This document shows, one piece after another, positions 11,401-23,907 of a stretch of DNA of 64,000 nucleotides (positions are counted from its first letter, which is position 1; the number at the start of each line of letters is the position of its first letter). Origin of the DNA: Cryptomeria japonica (taxonomy: Eukaryota > Streptophyta > Pinopsida > Cupressales > Cupressaceae); the NCBI RefSeq assembly GCF_030272615.1, contig NC_081413.1, forward strand, positions 605,370,709 through 605,434,708, in the 5' to 3' direction. The translations under genes and the position numbers were made by a program. Under the pieces are notes generated by a model, which saw nothing but the letters and a program-made list of their open reading frames with translations, did not search any database and was not told where the DNA came from.

Positions 11401-14400
11401 CCAGTTAGGCATTATTACCCTATGCATGCTCCTATTTTTCCCCCGACTTGATCGAATGCTCAAGGTCATACCCTACCAGTGTCGTCCCTCGAGCGTCCTA
11501 AGTGCTCAAAATTGTCAAAATTTGACTGGCCCTAACTCGGAATTTGTGGCACCTGTGTATGATCCGTTTGAACCTGCGGGGCCATGAGAGGGGTCCCTAC
11601 AAAACCCTATCTCATTTTTTTAGGTTTCCCTACAATTTTTTGTTTGGTGAAAAAATCATCAATCTCACTCAATCGAATGTTGTTGCGTGGCCAATTTCTC
11701 ATTCAGTTCGTCATGATGATGAACCATCAGCTCCGACATGTCCAGCTAGGAATTATTTCCCTTTTCATTCTCCTATTTTTCCCCCCTACTCGATCAAACG
11801 CTTGGGGTCATACCCTACTGGCGTCGTCCCTTGAGTGCCTTAAGTGCTCAAAATTGTCAAACTTTGACATGCCCTAACTCAGAATCCATGGCACCTACAA
11901 ATGATCCATTTGAACCTATGGAGCCATGAGAGGGGTCCCTACAAAATCCTATCTTAGTTTTTCATGTTGCCCTACAGTTTTATTAGGGCAGAAATTTTTT
12001 CGGTTGGCAAAAAAATCATCAGTCTCACTCAATCGAATGTTGTCGCGTGGCCAATTTTTCGTTCAGCTTGTTGTGATGACAAACCATCAACTCCAAAATA
12101 TCTAGTTAGACATTATTACCCTATGTATGCTCCTATTTTGCCTGATCGAATGCTCAGGGTCATACCCTACCAGCGTCGTCCCTTGAGCGCTCTAAGTGCT
12201 CAAAATAGTCAAAATTTGATGGGCCAAAACTTAGAATTCGTGGCACCTATAAATGGTCCATTTGAACCTACAGGACCACGAGAGGGGTCCCTAGAAAAGC
12301 CTATCTTAGTTTTTCAATTTTCCCTACGGTTTTATTATGGAAGCAATTTTTTGGTTGGCAAAAAAATTGTCAGTCTCACTCAATTGAATGTTGTCGCGTG
12401 GCCAATTTCTCCTTCATCTCATCATGATGACAAACCATCAGCTCTGACATGTCTACTTAGGCATTATTACCCTATGCATACTCCTATTTTCCTCCCCCAC
12501 TCGATCAAACACTCGGGGTCAGACCCTACCGATGTCGTCCCTTGAGCGCCGTAAGTGCTCAAAATTGTCAAATTTTGATGGACCATTACTCGGAATCTAT
12601 GGCACCTGAAAACAATCTGTTTGAACCTACGTGGCCACGAGAGGGGTCCCTACAAAATCCTATCTCGGATTTTCAAGTTGCCCTATGATTTTATTAGGGC
12701 AGCAATTTTTCCGTTGGCAAAAAATCATCAGTCTCACTCAATCGAATATTGTTGTGTGGTCAATTTCTCATTCAGCTCATCGTGATGATGAACCGTCAGC
12801 TTTGACATGTCCAGTTAGGCATTATTACCCTATGCATGCTCCTATTTTTCCCCCACACTCGATCGAACGCTTGGGGTCATACCCTACCGACGTCGTCCCT
12901 TGAGCGCCCTAAGTGCTCAAAATTGTCAAACTTTGACGAGCCCTAACTCAAAATCCATGGCACCTGCGAATGATTCATTTGAACCTATGGGGCCACAAGA
13001 GGGGTCCCTACAAAATTCTATCTCGATTTTTCAAGTTTCCCTACAGTTTTATTAGGGCAGCAATTTTTCGGTTGGTGAAAAAATCATCAGTCTCACTCAA
13101 TCGAATGTTGTCGCGTGGCCAATTTCTCATTTAGCTATTCACGATGAGTAACTGTTAACTCCGGCATATCTAGTTAGGCATGCTCCTATTTTCCCCCCCA
13201 CTCAATTGAATGCTCAGGGTCATACCTTATCGGTGTCATCCCTCGAGCGTTCTAAGTGCTCAAAATTGTCAAAATTTGATGGGCCCTAACTCAGAATTTG
13301 TGGCACCTGTGAACGATCTGTTTAAACTTGCGGGGCCATGAGAGTGGTCCCTACAAAAGCCTATCTCATTTTTTCAGGTTTCCCTATGGTTTTATTAGGG
13401 CAGCAATTTTTGGTTTGGTGAAAAAATCGTCAATCTCACTCAGTCGAATGTTGTCGCGTGGCCAATTTCTCATTCAGCTCATCATGATGATGAACCATCA
13501 ACTCCAACATGTCTAGTTAGGCATTATTTCCCTTTGCATTCTCCTATTTTCCCCCCCTAGTCGATCGAACGCTCAGGGTCATACCCTACTGGTGTCGTCC
13601 CTTGAGCGCCCTAAGTGCTCAAAATTGTCAAACTTTGACATACCCTAACTCAGAATCCATGGCACCTACAAATGATCCGTTTGAACCTATGGGGCCATGA
13701 GAGGGGTCCCTACAAAAGCCTATCTCAATTTTTCAATTTTTCCTACAGTTTTATTAGGGTAGAAATTTTTCAGTTGGCAAAAAAATCATCAATATCAATC
13801 AATCGAATGTTGTCGCACGGCCATTTTTTTGTTTAGCTCATCGCAATGATGAACCATCAGCTCCAAAATGTCTAGTTATGCATTATTACCTTATGCATGG
13901 TCCGATTTTTCCCCCCCACACTCGATCGAATGCTCAGGGTCATACCCTACCAGCGTTGTCCCTTGAGCGCCCTAAGTGCTCAAAATTGTCGACCTTTGGT
14001 GAGCCAAAACTCAGAATCCGTGGTACCTGCAAATGATCCTTTTAAACATATGGGGCCATGAGAGGGGTCCCTACAAAATCCTATCTCGGTTTTTCAATTT
14101 TTCGTATGGTTTTATTAGGGCAGCAATTTTTCGGTTGGCGAAAAAATTGTCAGTATCACTCAATCGAATGTTGTCGCGTGGCCAATTTCTTGTTCATCTC
14201 ATCGCAATGACAAACCATCGGCTCCGACATGTCTAGTTAGGCATTATTACCTTATGCATGCTCCTATTTTTCCCCCCAACTCGATCGAATGCTCGGGTTC
14301 ATACCCTACCGACATCGTCCCTTGAGCGCCCTAAGTGCTCAGAATTGTAAAACTTTCATGGGCCCTAACTCATAATCCGTGGTACCTACGAACAATCCGT

Positions 14401-17400
14401 TTGAATCTACGGGGCCATGAGAGGGGTACCTACAAAATCCTATCTTAGTTTTTTAAGTTACCCTACGGTTTTATTAGGGCAGCAATTTTTCAGTTGCCAA
14501 AAAAAATGTCAGTCTCACTCAATCGAATGTTGTCGTGTTGCCAATTTCTTGTTCAGCTCATCGCAATGACGAACCATCGGCTCTGACATGTCCAGTTAGG
14601 CATTATTACCCTATGCAAGCTTCTATTTTTCCCCCCCACTCGATCGAACGCTTGTGGTCATACCTTACCAGCTTCGTCCCTTGAGCACCCTAAGTGCTCA
14701 AAATTACCAAACTTTGATGGGCCCTAACTTGGAATCCAGGGCACCTCTGAATGATCCATTTGAACCTATGGGGCCATGAGAAGGGTCCCTACAAAAGCCT
14801 ATCTCGGTTTTTCAAGTTTCCCTACGGTTTTATTAGGGCAGCAATTTTTCTATTGGCGAAAAAATAGTCAGTCTCACTCAATCGAATGTTGTCGCGTGGT
14901 CAATTTATCATTTAGCTCATCGCGATGATGAACTGTCAGCTCCAACATGTGTAGTTAGGCATTATTACCCTATGCATGCTCCTATTTCCCCCCCCCCCCC
15001 GACTCGATAGAACGCTCAGGGTAATACCCTACCGGCGTCGTCCCTTGAGCGCCCTAAGTGCTCAAAATTGTCAAACTTTGATGGGCCCTAACTCAGAATT
15101 TGTGGTACCTGTGAATGATCCATTTGAACCTATGGGGCCATGAGAGAGGTCCCTACAAAATCTTATCTTGGTTTTTCAAGTTGTCGTACGGTTTTATTAG
15201 AGCAACAATTTTTCGGTTGGCGAAAAAATCGTCAGTCTCACTCAATTGAATGTTGTCACGTGGCCAATTTCTCGTTTAGCTCGTCTCGATGATGAACTGT
15301 CGGCTCTGACATGTCCAGTTAGGCATTATTACCCTATGCATGCTCCTATTTTTCCCCTCCCACTTGATCGAACGCTCATGGTCATACCTTACCAGTGTCG
15401 TCCCTTGAGTGCCCTAAGTGCTCAAAACTATCAAACTTTGATAGGCCCTAACTTGGAATCAGTGGCACTTGTGAACAATCTGTTTGAACCTACAGGGCCA
15501 CAAGAGGGGTCCCTACAAAAGCCTATCTTAGTTTTTCAATTTTCCCTACGATTTTATTAGGGCAGCAATTTTTCGGTTGACAAAAAAATCGTCAGTCTCA
15601 CTCAATCGAATGTTGTCGCGTGGCCAATTTCTCACTCAGCTCATCGCGATGATGAACCGTCGGCTCCGACATGTCCAGTTAGGAATTATTACCCTATGCA
15701 TTCTCCTATTTTTCCCCCGCACTCGATCAAACACTCTAGGTCATACCCTACCAGCGTCGTCCCTTGAGTGCCCTAAGTGCTCAAACTTGTCAAACTTTGA
15801 TGGGACCTAACTCGAAATCTGTAGCACTTGCGGATGATCCATTTGAACCTACAGGGCCATGAGAGGGGTCCCTAGAAAAGCCTATCTTGGTTTTTCAATT
15901 TTCCCTACGGTTTTATTAGGGAAGCAATTTTTTGGTTGGCGAAAATATTGTCAGTCTCACTTAACCGAATGTTGTCGCATGGCCAATTTCTCGTTCAGCT
16001 CGTCGCGATGACGAACCGTCAACTCTGACATGTCTATTTAGGCATTATTACCCTATACATACTCCTATTTTTCTCCCCCCACTCAATCGAATGCTCGGGG
16101 TCATACCCTACCGACGTCATCCCTTGAGCGTCCTAAGTGCTCAAATTTGTCAAACTTTGGCGGACCATTACTCAGAATTTGTGGCACCTGCAAACAATCC
16201 ATTTGAACCTACGAGGCCACGAGAGGGGTCCCCACAAAAGCATATCTTGGATTTTCAATTTGCCCTATGATTTTATTAGGGCAACAATTTTTTGGTTGGC
16301 AAAAAAATCATCAGTCTGACTTAATCGAATGTTGTCATGTGGCCAATTTCTCGTTCAACTCATCGCAATGATGAATCGTCACCTCCAACATGTCTAGTTA
16401 GGCATTATTACCCTATGCATGCTACTATTTTTCCCCCCCACTCGATCGAACGCTTGGGGTCATACCCTACTGGTGTCGTCCATTGAGCGCCCTGAGTGCT
16501 CAAAATTGTCAAACTTTGACAGGCCCTAACTCAGAATTCGTGGCACCTACAAACAATCCGTTTGAACCTATGGGGCACCAAGAGGTGTCTCTACAAAATC
16601 CTATCTCATTTTTTCAAGTTGCCCTACGGTTTTATTAGGGCAGCAATTTTTCGGTTGGCGAAAAAATCATCAGTCTCAATCGGATGTTGTCGCATGGCCA
16701 ATTTCTCGTTCATCTCATCGCGATAATGAATCATCAACTTTGACATGTCTAATTAGGAATTATTACCCTATGCACACTCCTTGTTTTACCCCCCACTCGA
16801 TCGAACGCTCGAGATCATACCCTACCGATGTCGTCCCTTGAGTGCCCTAAGTGCTCAAAATTATCAAACTTTGACGGGCCATTACTCAGAATCTATGGCA
16901 CCTGCAAACAATCCATTTGAACCTACGCGTCCACAAGAGGGGTCCCTAAAAAAGCCTATCTTGGTTTTTCATGTTTTCCTACGGTTTTATTAGGGCAGCA
17001 ATTTTTTGGTTGGTGAAAAAATCGTCAATCTTACTCAATCGAATGTTGTCGCGTGGCCAATTTCTTGTTCAGCTACTCGCGATGATGAACTGTTAGTTCT
17101 GACATGTCTAGTTAGGCATTATTCCCCTTTGCATTCTCCTATTTTTCTCCCCTACTCGATCGAACGCTCGGGTTCATACCCTACCGACGTCGTCCCTTGA
17201 GCGCCCTAAGTGCTCAAAATTGTCAAACTTTGACGGGCCCTAACTCAAAATCCATGGCACCTATGAACAATCCATTTGAACCTACGGGGCCATGAGAGGG
17301 GTCCCTACAAAAGCCTATCTCGGTTTTTCATGTTGCCGTATGGTTTTATTAGGGTAGAAATTTTTCGATTGGCAAAACAATTGTCAGTCTCACTCAATCG

Positions 17401-17570
17401 AATGTTGTTGCATAGCCAATTTCTCATTCAACTCATCGCGATGACAAACTGTCAGCTCCAACATGTCCAGTTAGGCATTATTACCCTATTCATTCTCCTA
17501 TTTTGCCCCCCACTCAATCGAACGCTCGGGGTCATACCCTACTAGCATCGTCCCTTAAGCATCCTAAGTG
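8462..17570. repeat. 360-bp satellite array of copy A, part 2 (about 25 units)
   Basis: Head-to-tail units of about 360 bp; successive ATGCATGCTCC landmarks lie at about 8655, 9016, 9376 and 9740. Units differ mainly by C/T and G/A changes at CG sites and by the length of a C run (about 5 to 14). Some units are shortened (for example near 10010 and 13180). Short ORFs recur in register but carry different indels and stops, so I do not call genes. The array ends at GTGCT/AAAATTATATATAAAC, the same junction as copy B (near 56572). Confidence 0.95.
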
Positions 17571-18617
17571 CTAAAATTATATATAAACAAGTATTACACT
17601 ATAGACACATAACAATCATAAATCTTTCCATGTATTGTATAAACATAATTACCATTACACTTGCATGTGACATCCATGAAGGGATATGCAAACATGATTT
17701 TTTTTCATTATCAATACAACTACACCAATGTACTCATGTACAGATACATGGATCTTATCATCAATATAACTAAACCAATTTGCTCATGGACATTGTATAT
17801 CATCATATCAATGTTACATCAATTCACATCCATATACAAATACAACATCCCACTTCATCTGCATCAGACATCCTCATGTCCTAAGAGAAAAAGCGTACAT
17901 ACAACAATGCCTGCATATAAATGAAGACCAAAATAAGTAACCTTTTTATGCGGAATGAATGTGCTACAAGAAACAAATTTTAAGATGGGCAAGATTGTAT
18001 AATTATGAAACTTACCAGTTTCTCTGCAAAGTATACATGAACCTGTCAATGGTGAATGATCTAGCATGAACCTATATTTTAAGAATTGTTAGTCTATACA
18101 CAAAATGCATTGATGAACATAAAGGCTTCATGATAATCACTTCAACTGAAATGCATGATAATAAATGAAAAGGTGGTATTATATACCACAAAAATATGTC
18201 CCCTCAAATTATATCAATAGAACCCACTATGTTGACGCAAAAATCATAATGTGATACTATTGTATATCATCAAAAAAGACCTGCATGAGCATAAAGGTTT
18301 TGTGATAATTATATCATCAAAAATTGTCAAATAGTGTTCTCTAATAATGAAAATTGTAAAGCTCATCAAATGCATGATAATAAGTCATGTTGCAAAAATA
18401 TGTCCCTTCCAATTATATCGAGTGTACCCGCTATGTGCATGCAAAAACCGTGTTGCCAAAAACAATGTTCATCAATAGACTTGCATTTTTAGGACATCCT
18501 TAATATACACGTACCAAAATTGAACATTAAGGTTTAATGATCATTGTTTGAAATGAAATGCATGATAAAAAAAATAAGGCACCATTAAAGACCTACTACT
18601 CAAGTGTGCCTAAAGGG
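17571..18617. other. Spacer between satellite and right gene, copy A
   Basis: AT-rich, no convincing gene. It matches 56573-57691 of copy B, with indels. It probably holds the 3' UTR of the - gene. Short ORFs here are not supported by the other copy. Confidence 0.5.
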
Positions 18618-21392
18618 TCATCTCTTAAGAGTATCCAGTATTGCTTCATGATCAACAGTAGTCACTGTCCATAGCTCTTTGGTCTTCGGTTTTTCTTGAT
18701 GCTTCAACAACTTGACATTTGTAGCTATAATAAGGTGTGAATATATTATAATGGTTTTGTGTCTCTCATAGTCTTCAAATGCAGGTATGTCATTCTTTCT
18801 AATCATATATGTTCACAACCAAGTTCCCACAACAACAACTAAACTTGTAGGATATGTGAACTTGTCATCATCTGTCACTGGTTGTGTTAGCTTTTGTTTT
18901 CCCTGTACACATTGTGCCAACCAATATTATGATCTCTCTTCGTTCCCTTGCGGTGCGACAACTGCAAAAACATGTCCTGGCTATACAAGATCTGATAGAC
19001 AATCATACTCAAGTGAACTTTCCATGTCATCATTTGACAAGGATATTGTTTGAGATAAAGGAGTTAAATAGTGGGGAACCCATGTATCAACCCACTCACT
19101 TGACTTTCACTGATCCCAATCACACCAAACACAACTCTGACAAAAACAAGCCAACGCTTGTGTCCAAATGGTCCATCTACTTGCATTTGAGCTGAGAAAT
19201 GAATGCATCTTTGAAGAATCTTTAATTGTTTGACAATACAATCTATCTCCGACTGTTCCCTCCCCAACCAACCAAAAGAATCTGCTCACTGCTGAATCAA
19301 GAGTACCTCCATGTGACAATGTTGAACTACACATATCAACAATAGAACGTGCATCAGAGAAATTTACACCTGAAATCCTCAATTGCTCCTTAACTAGAGC
19401 TCTCTTCAAACATGCACCTGCTCCATCATGCTCTCCCTTCCCATGCCCTAGCTCAAAATAACAACAACTATGAGGTATACGCCTCTCTACATGCATTCTA
19501 CTCAACCAATGAAACATACGGGCATTCTTGAATTGACCCATACAGTTATTTGACCATATTATATGTTGGTCAATTGCAATATCTTTCTCATGCAAGAGCT
19601 CAAAAAAATTCTCGAAAGAATGTTGCACATACTCGGAGGAGTGTGATCTATCATCACTCATATAAAAATGATACTCCCTGATTATCTTCCTGTCCTCTTT
19701 TGTACTATCAAGAGCATGTCTATATGTAATGTGAACAAAAATAGCAATCTGGACTGAATTGTAGTACTGAGACAATACCTCATTCTGTGGTTGCAATGTA
19801 TAGTTCTCTGCAAAATCAACCACCGATACAATAGTTCTTACACATCCTAAATTGTTGATCCAACCACTAAGACCTATGGGTGTGCCTTGCATACTTGTAG
19901 AAAATATTTTCCTTAAAATCCAGACTAAAATCAGCAATACTCACTTTTCTTGAGATTAATTCGTATCTAGAACCTTGACCTCCACTCTTCAAAGTATATT
20001 TCACTATCTTGTATCTTTTTTCTCAACATAATTCTTTCCAAACTCATGTTCGCTGCCCTCATGAAAACATGAAAGAAACTTTGACAACCCACCACATTCT
20101 GAGCACTTCTCATTCAAACAATCATTTCTATAGAAATAGCAACCATCATCTCTAGGGCATAAAAATTGATCTTGCAAGTCTCTTGATGATCTTGGAAATA
20201 GCATTGCACCACACTCTTGCAACATCTCATTAGTATGCACCATAGAACGAATATGACATAAAAGCTCATGGTACATTGAAAACTCCACATGGTACTTGCA
20301 ACAAAAAGTATTGCAAATCTTAAGAGGAACACAATAAAATGGTTTCAAATATTCAAAGGCCCTTTTTGATATTTGCAAAGTTGGATGTAATTCACAAAAA
20401 AAATTGTACAACATTGTTTGGCTTGATTCCAAGAAATGTTTGGGATGCGGTGTGCAGTCTTGATTACCAATTCTTAATTTCAAAACGTCCTTTACATTGG
20501 GTGACACTATAGAATTAGAGTGCCAAAATTGTTGAATCTCCTCCTTCACATTGTCAGTCAACTTTCTATCAACACGTGGAAGCCTCCCACCAAATGCCCA
20601 TGTAACTTGTTGAAGTGGACCTTCAAGTCTTTGTCTTCGTGCAAGTGCTCTATCCAAAGTTTTATAGTTTATGTTAAAATCAACACAAGTCTATCTCATT
20701 TGATGAGCCTTCCTCAATTTATGGCTACTAAGGAGGTTGTAATCACTCTTCGAGCGACTCTCTTATCTCTTTCTTTGGTATTCTTTCCAATAGAATTGAG
20801 AGTGTCAAATAGATTTTTTGCAATAATAGAATGTCTCTTCATCTTCTTGTTCATACGAATCTTCAATTTGTTTAGCAATGGTCTCATCTTTATCATCTTT
20901 AGCAATTGAACAAAGAGTTGGCATTGCTCGGTCAATGTCTTATTGCTAAAATTTTGGTTCAAAAGTTGTGTAGCCCACAACCGAACGGTTCTTATTGACC
21001 TCTTGCCTTCAAGATTCGCAATAATGTTATCATCCATTTCAAATAGCCATTTTGGGGTTCTTGAAGGTCTTGGATTTGGAATTTGTCTTTCATCCATGAG
21101 AGGGTCTCCATTTATAAAAGTAATTAGGTGTTACATATGGTTCACTTGGTTGAGCAATTCCACCTTCAATGTTAAAGTTTTCCACATTTTCACCTCCTAT
21201 GTCAAAATTTTCCACATGTTGAGCATTTTCATTATCACTTTCAAAATCTACATTTTCATTTTCAATTTCCTCTTCACTTGAAGTAACATTAGCAATATAT
21301 AAAATACCTTGTCTTCTCCTCCTATACACTTCAATTTGGTCATTTGAAAGTTTTCTTTTGTGTTTAGACTTCCGATGACTACTACTCCCCAT
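18618..21392 (-). pseudogene. Right gene of composite element, copy A: transposase-like, broken
   Basis: This is the counterpart of 57692-60595. The ATG at 21392 starts MGSSSHRKSKHKRK, a basic start followed by an acidic region. Conserved parts are a Cys/His-rich segment (CCKYHVEF, CLNEKCSECGG), then VVDFAENY, then WSNNCMGQFKNA, then GHGKGEHDGAG, then a C-terminal segment ending near DHEAILDTLKR. The second catalytic-type Asp (copy B, WSDN) is Asn here. Other damage: frameshifts near 21100 and 20714, in-frame stops, and a 5-bp deletion before the end that changes the terminus. This copy keeps the His of GHGKGEHDG, which is Asn in copy B. Family unassigned; the transposase role is inferred from the motif order. 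Confidence 0.65.
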
Positions 21393-21756
21393 TTCCATCC
21401 ACACATATGCTCCTACGTGATTGACATTGTAATTTTTGACTTTAAGAATCTCCCAAAAGCACAAATTTGTCTCAACCTATCTGAAAACCTGTGATCCTCG
21501 ACAAAAAACAAAATATGTAGACTCTAGGCGGTTGGAATCCACAAAATGGCCCACAAGGTTTTTTTTCTTTTTTCTTGGTACAAAAATTGGATATCCGATA
21601 CCAATTATACCTGATATCTGATTTTAATGTATAAATTTTTTGGTTCCCAAAAAATTTCTTGTTGCCACCTTTTATTTACTGAACTGCCACATTAATGGTG
21701 ATAGCAGAAATCCTATATCCGATTAAATCCGATATCGGATTTTATTAGTCATATTT

Positions 21757-21757
<1 letters not shown>
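21393..21757. promoter_or_regulatory. Right subterminal region of copy A with GATATC palindromes
   Basis: Upstream of the - gene. Motifs around GATATC or near matches occur at 21586-21600, 21608-21625 and 21711-21745, the last holding two (TATATCCGATTAAATCCGAT and CCGATATCGGATTTTA). Copy B has the same motifs at 60788-60824 and 60895-60932, and others lie at its left end. Likely transposase-binding subterminal repeats or promoter elements of the - gene (inference). Confidence 0.5.
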
Positions 21758-21831
<74 letters not shown>

Positions 21832-21900
21832 GGAAGGGAGAGAGAGAGATGGAGAGAGAGGGAGGGAGGGAGGGGAGAGAAGGGAGAGAGAGAGAGAGAG
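21758..21900. repeat. (GA)n microsatellite, copy A
   Basis: An almost pure GA run to about 21825, then GGAG/GGGA-interrupted to 21900. The matching position in copy B is 60951-61123. Confidence 0.95.
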
Positions 21901-22407
21901 ATTAGGGGAGAGGTAAAAATTTTAAAAAATTAAATTTCATAAGGTTTTGACGAAGTTAAGGTAGTCAAACGTAGGAGTTTCTGAATTTCTGACAAGCTGT
22001 AGTAAAAATTTCATAAATAATTATTTACTTTATAAAAAATTAAAAAAAAGTATGTGTCACATCCAGACATGAGCCTAATACTTATATTATAAATATTAAA
22101 AAAAATTATTTTGATTTTATTGTGATTAGAGTGGTCAGACATATGTCTACTTTTTTTTTTTCCTCAAATTTTAGTACCATTGCATTGAAATTTGAAATTT
22201 TCATCAAATAGGATTTTTTTTTTCCAAAAAGCAACTAGTAGCTTAGAAACTACATTCAATTTTCTATATATTCTCTTCTTACATATTTTAAAAATGATGT
22301 TCACAACTTATTCAAATTTTCATGTCAAGTTGCATAACTCTAATTTTGTGAAATTTTATTGCCACTTAAGGGCCTATTTTGGCACACCATGATCCACACA
22401 TACCCAT
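21901..22407. other. Right terminal region of copy A with terminal inverted repeat
   Basis: AT-rich, no gene. At 22377-22395 the complement reads GGATCATGGTGTGCCAAAA. It matches 16 of 19 bases of GGATCAAGGGGGGCCAAAA at 50003-50021, the left end of copy B. Just inside both is AGTGGCAAT (complement of 22358-22366; 50022-50030), and just outside both is ATGGGT (22402-22407 complement; 49990-49995). The exact terminal base is not determined. Confidence 0.5.
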
Positions 22408-22437
22408 TACTAGAACATTTACTATTTAAAAATTTAA

Positions 22438-23569
22438 TATTAGAACCCAAAACATTAATACCAAAATACTTAAACCAAATATCGGAATAATAGATAAACC
22501 AATTAAGCATTAACAATAATCAAAGAATAAATACCATCCACATGACACCAAGATTTATGTGGAAAAACTGGTAAAGCGAAACCACGATGGGAAGCCTACC
22601 CACAGTCAAATAATACTTCTACAGTAAGTATGTGAATTACAATTGAGGGGCCTACACTTGTAGGATGACCAACAATGTAGAGTACACTGCTCGTCACAAA
22701 AGGAGCCTCACTGACTACATAGAAATCTAGACTACAATCAGGAAGAATGAATGAACTACAAAGATAGCATCTCCTATGCTTGAGTACAGTTTCGGTTAAT
22801 CTCAATACCAGAGGACTAAATCCTCTTACAAAAACCCAACTCAATCTTCAATGATCGATCAAATCCTCTACTTGAATGATATTACATTATTTTCTCATTA
22901 CATATCCATATCCCATTCCTATGACCATGATGATCTACAATGAGATCTTACATCATATATATGAAAACCCTCGACCATAAACAATCAGGTTGGCCATTAG
23001 ATAATGAACCAATTACATAGTTACAAAACATGTCGGCCTTAGACCAAACAAATAATATCCAACCCATAAGACATCCTAAAAACACATCGAGAGGTCCAAT
23101 CCACATGTTACATTAAGTCAGTCCATAGCCTAGATCAACTGGGACCCCATATAAGTCCATACACACCAAAGAAATGATCCCGAGCTTCTCAGTCTTGAAC
23201 ATGATCACCATCAGTATCTTGAAACTATACCCGAAGCCACACCAACACCACTTATGCATATCATCAAAGATCTTCATCAAATCTCTGCCAGTGAAACCCT
23301 TGCCAGAACCACAAGCCAAGCTTCCAAGGAAACAGGTTAGCATCTGATCACCAAATCAAAACCAACTGACTAAATATGAGCGTGAGTAAGCCAATTCCAT
23401 AACCAAATCATACCAGAGCATACTGGATCATGCTGAAACCAATCCAACCAGAAAACACACATCCTACCGGGACCAGAAGGGTGTTGGTAAAGCATCCAAA
23501 ATAGGTAGTGTTGACATTAATGAAAAAGAATCAATGCAACACATAATTAATTTCTCTAAATGGCCAACA
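22438..23569 (-). repeat. LTR remnant 2a
   Basis: A copia-type LTR on -: it starts near TATTAGAACCC and ends GGCCAACA, followed by a polypurine tract (ATCTCCCCCTTTTT). It has the shared module (ATGTGGAAAAAC, GATGGGAAGCC, CCCACAG and hairpin CCTACACTTGTAGG). No partner LTR was found in the window. Confidence 0.7.
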
Positions 23570-23907
23570 ATCTCCCCCTTTTTCATTGATGGCAACACTA
23601 GATGTGAAAAACATCTAAGTACCAAAAAATGCCAAACAAGTCTCCCCCAATGGAAAATGATCAACAATCTCGCACTCAAAGATATAGAAAAGAAGTTCTG
23701 AAACAAAGACCAAACTCCCCCTATGAATGATATCTCTATAAAGCTCTGTATTACACATGTATCTCTCCCCCTAATGTATACAGCTCCATAAGTTTTTAAC
23801 ATAAATATCTCTCCCCCTTTGACATCAATGCCAGAAATCTGACAAAAATATCAAAGCCAAAACAAAAACCACTGAAAAACAAAGCTTGATTATATAATGA
23901 ATCAATA
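23570..23907 (-). other. Internal fragment next to LTR 2a
   Basis: Noncoding 3' region of the element of LTR 2a, with repeated CTCCCCC tracts (23573, 23641, 23716, 23764, 23812) and GACATCAATGCCA. It resembles 2843-3090 of copia element 1 and is cut off by LTR 2b. Confidence 0.6.

Larger units (their letters stand above)
1..22407. mobile_element. Composite two-gene DNA-transposon-like element, copy A (left end outside window)
   Basis: This is the first of two direct copies; the other starts near 49990. In order it holds the last exons of a + gene (64-669), a minisatellite, a 360-bp satellite interrupted by a copia element (1781-8461), a - gene with a transposase-like core (18618-21392), GATATC palindromes, a GA microsatellite and a right end with an inverted-repeat match to the left end of copy B. 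The flanks of the satellite join the same sequences at the same repeat phase in both copies, so the whole arrangement is one inherited unit. The left end lies before base 1. Calling it a DNA transposon is inference from the TIR-like ends and the Asp/Asp/Glu motifs. Confidence 0.6.

Noticed and set aside
8462-17570. Many + ORFs of 60-110 codons in the 360-bp satellite (also 1133-1722 and 53949-56574)
   Set aside because: They recur because the period is divisible by three; frames break at the variable C run and differ between units, so there is no sign of a selected protein.
18787-21281. + ORFs opposite the right gene of copy A (also 57888-60460 in copy B)
   Set aside because: Antisense shadows of the - gene, which has the conserved motifs.
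22192-22392. Small + ORF at the right end of copy A
   Set aside because: AT-rich region with no similarity and no second copy; better explained as terminal noncoding DNA.
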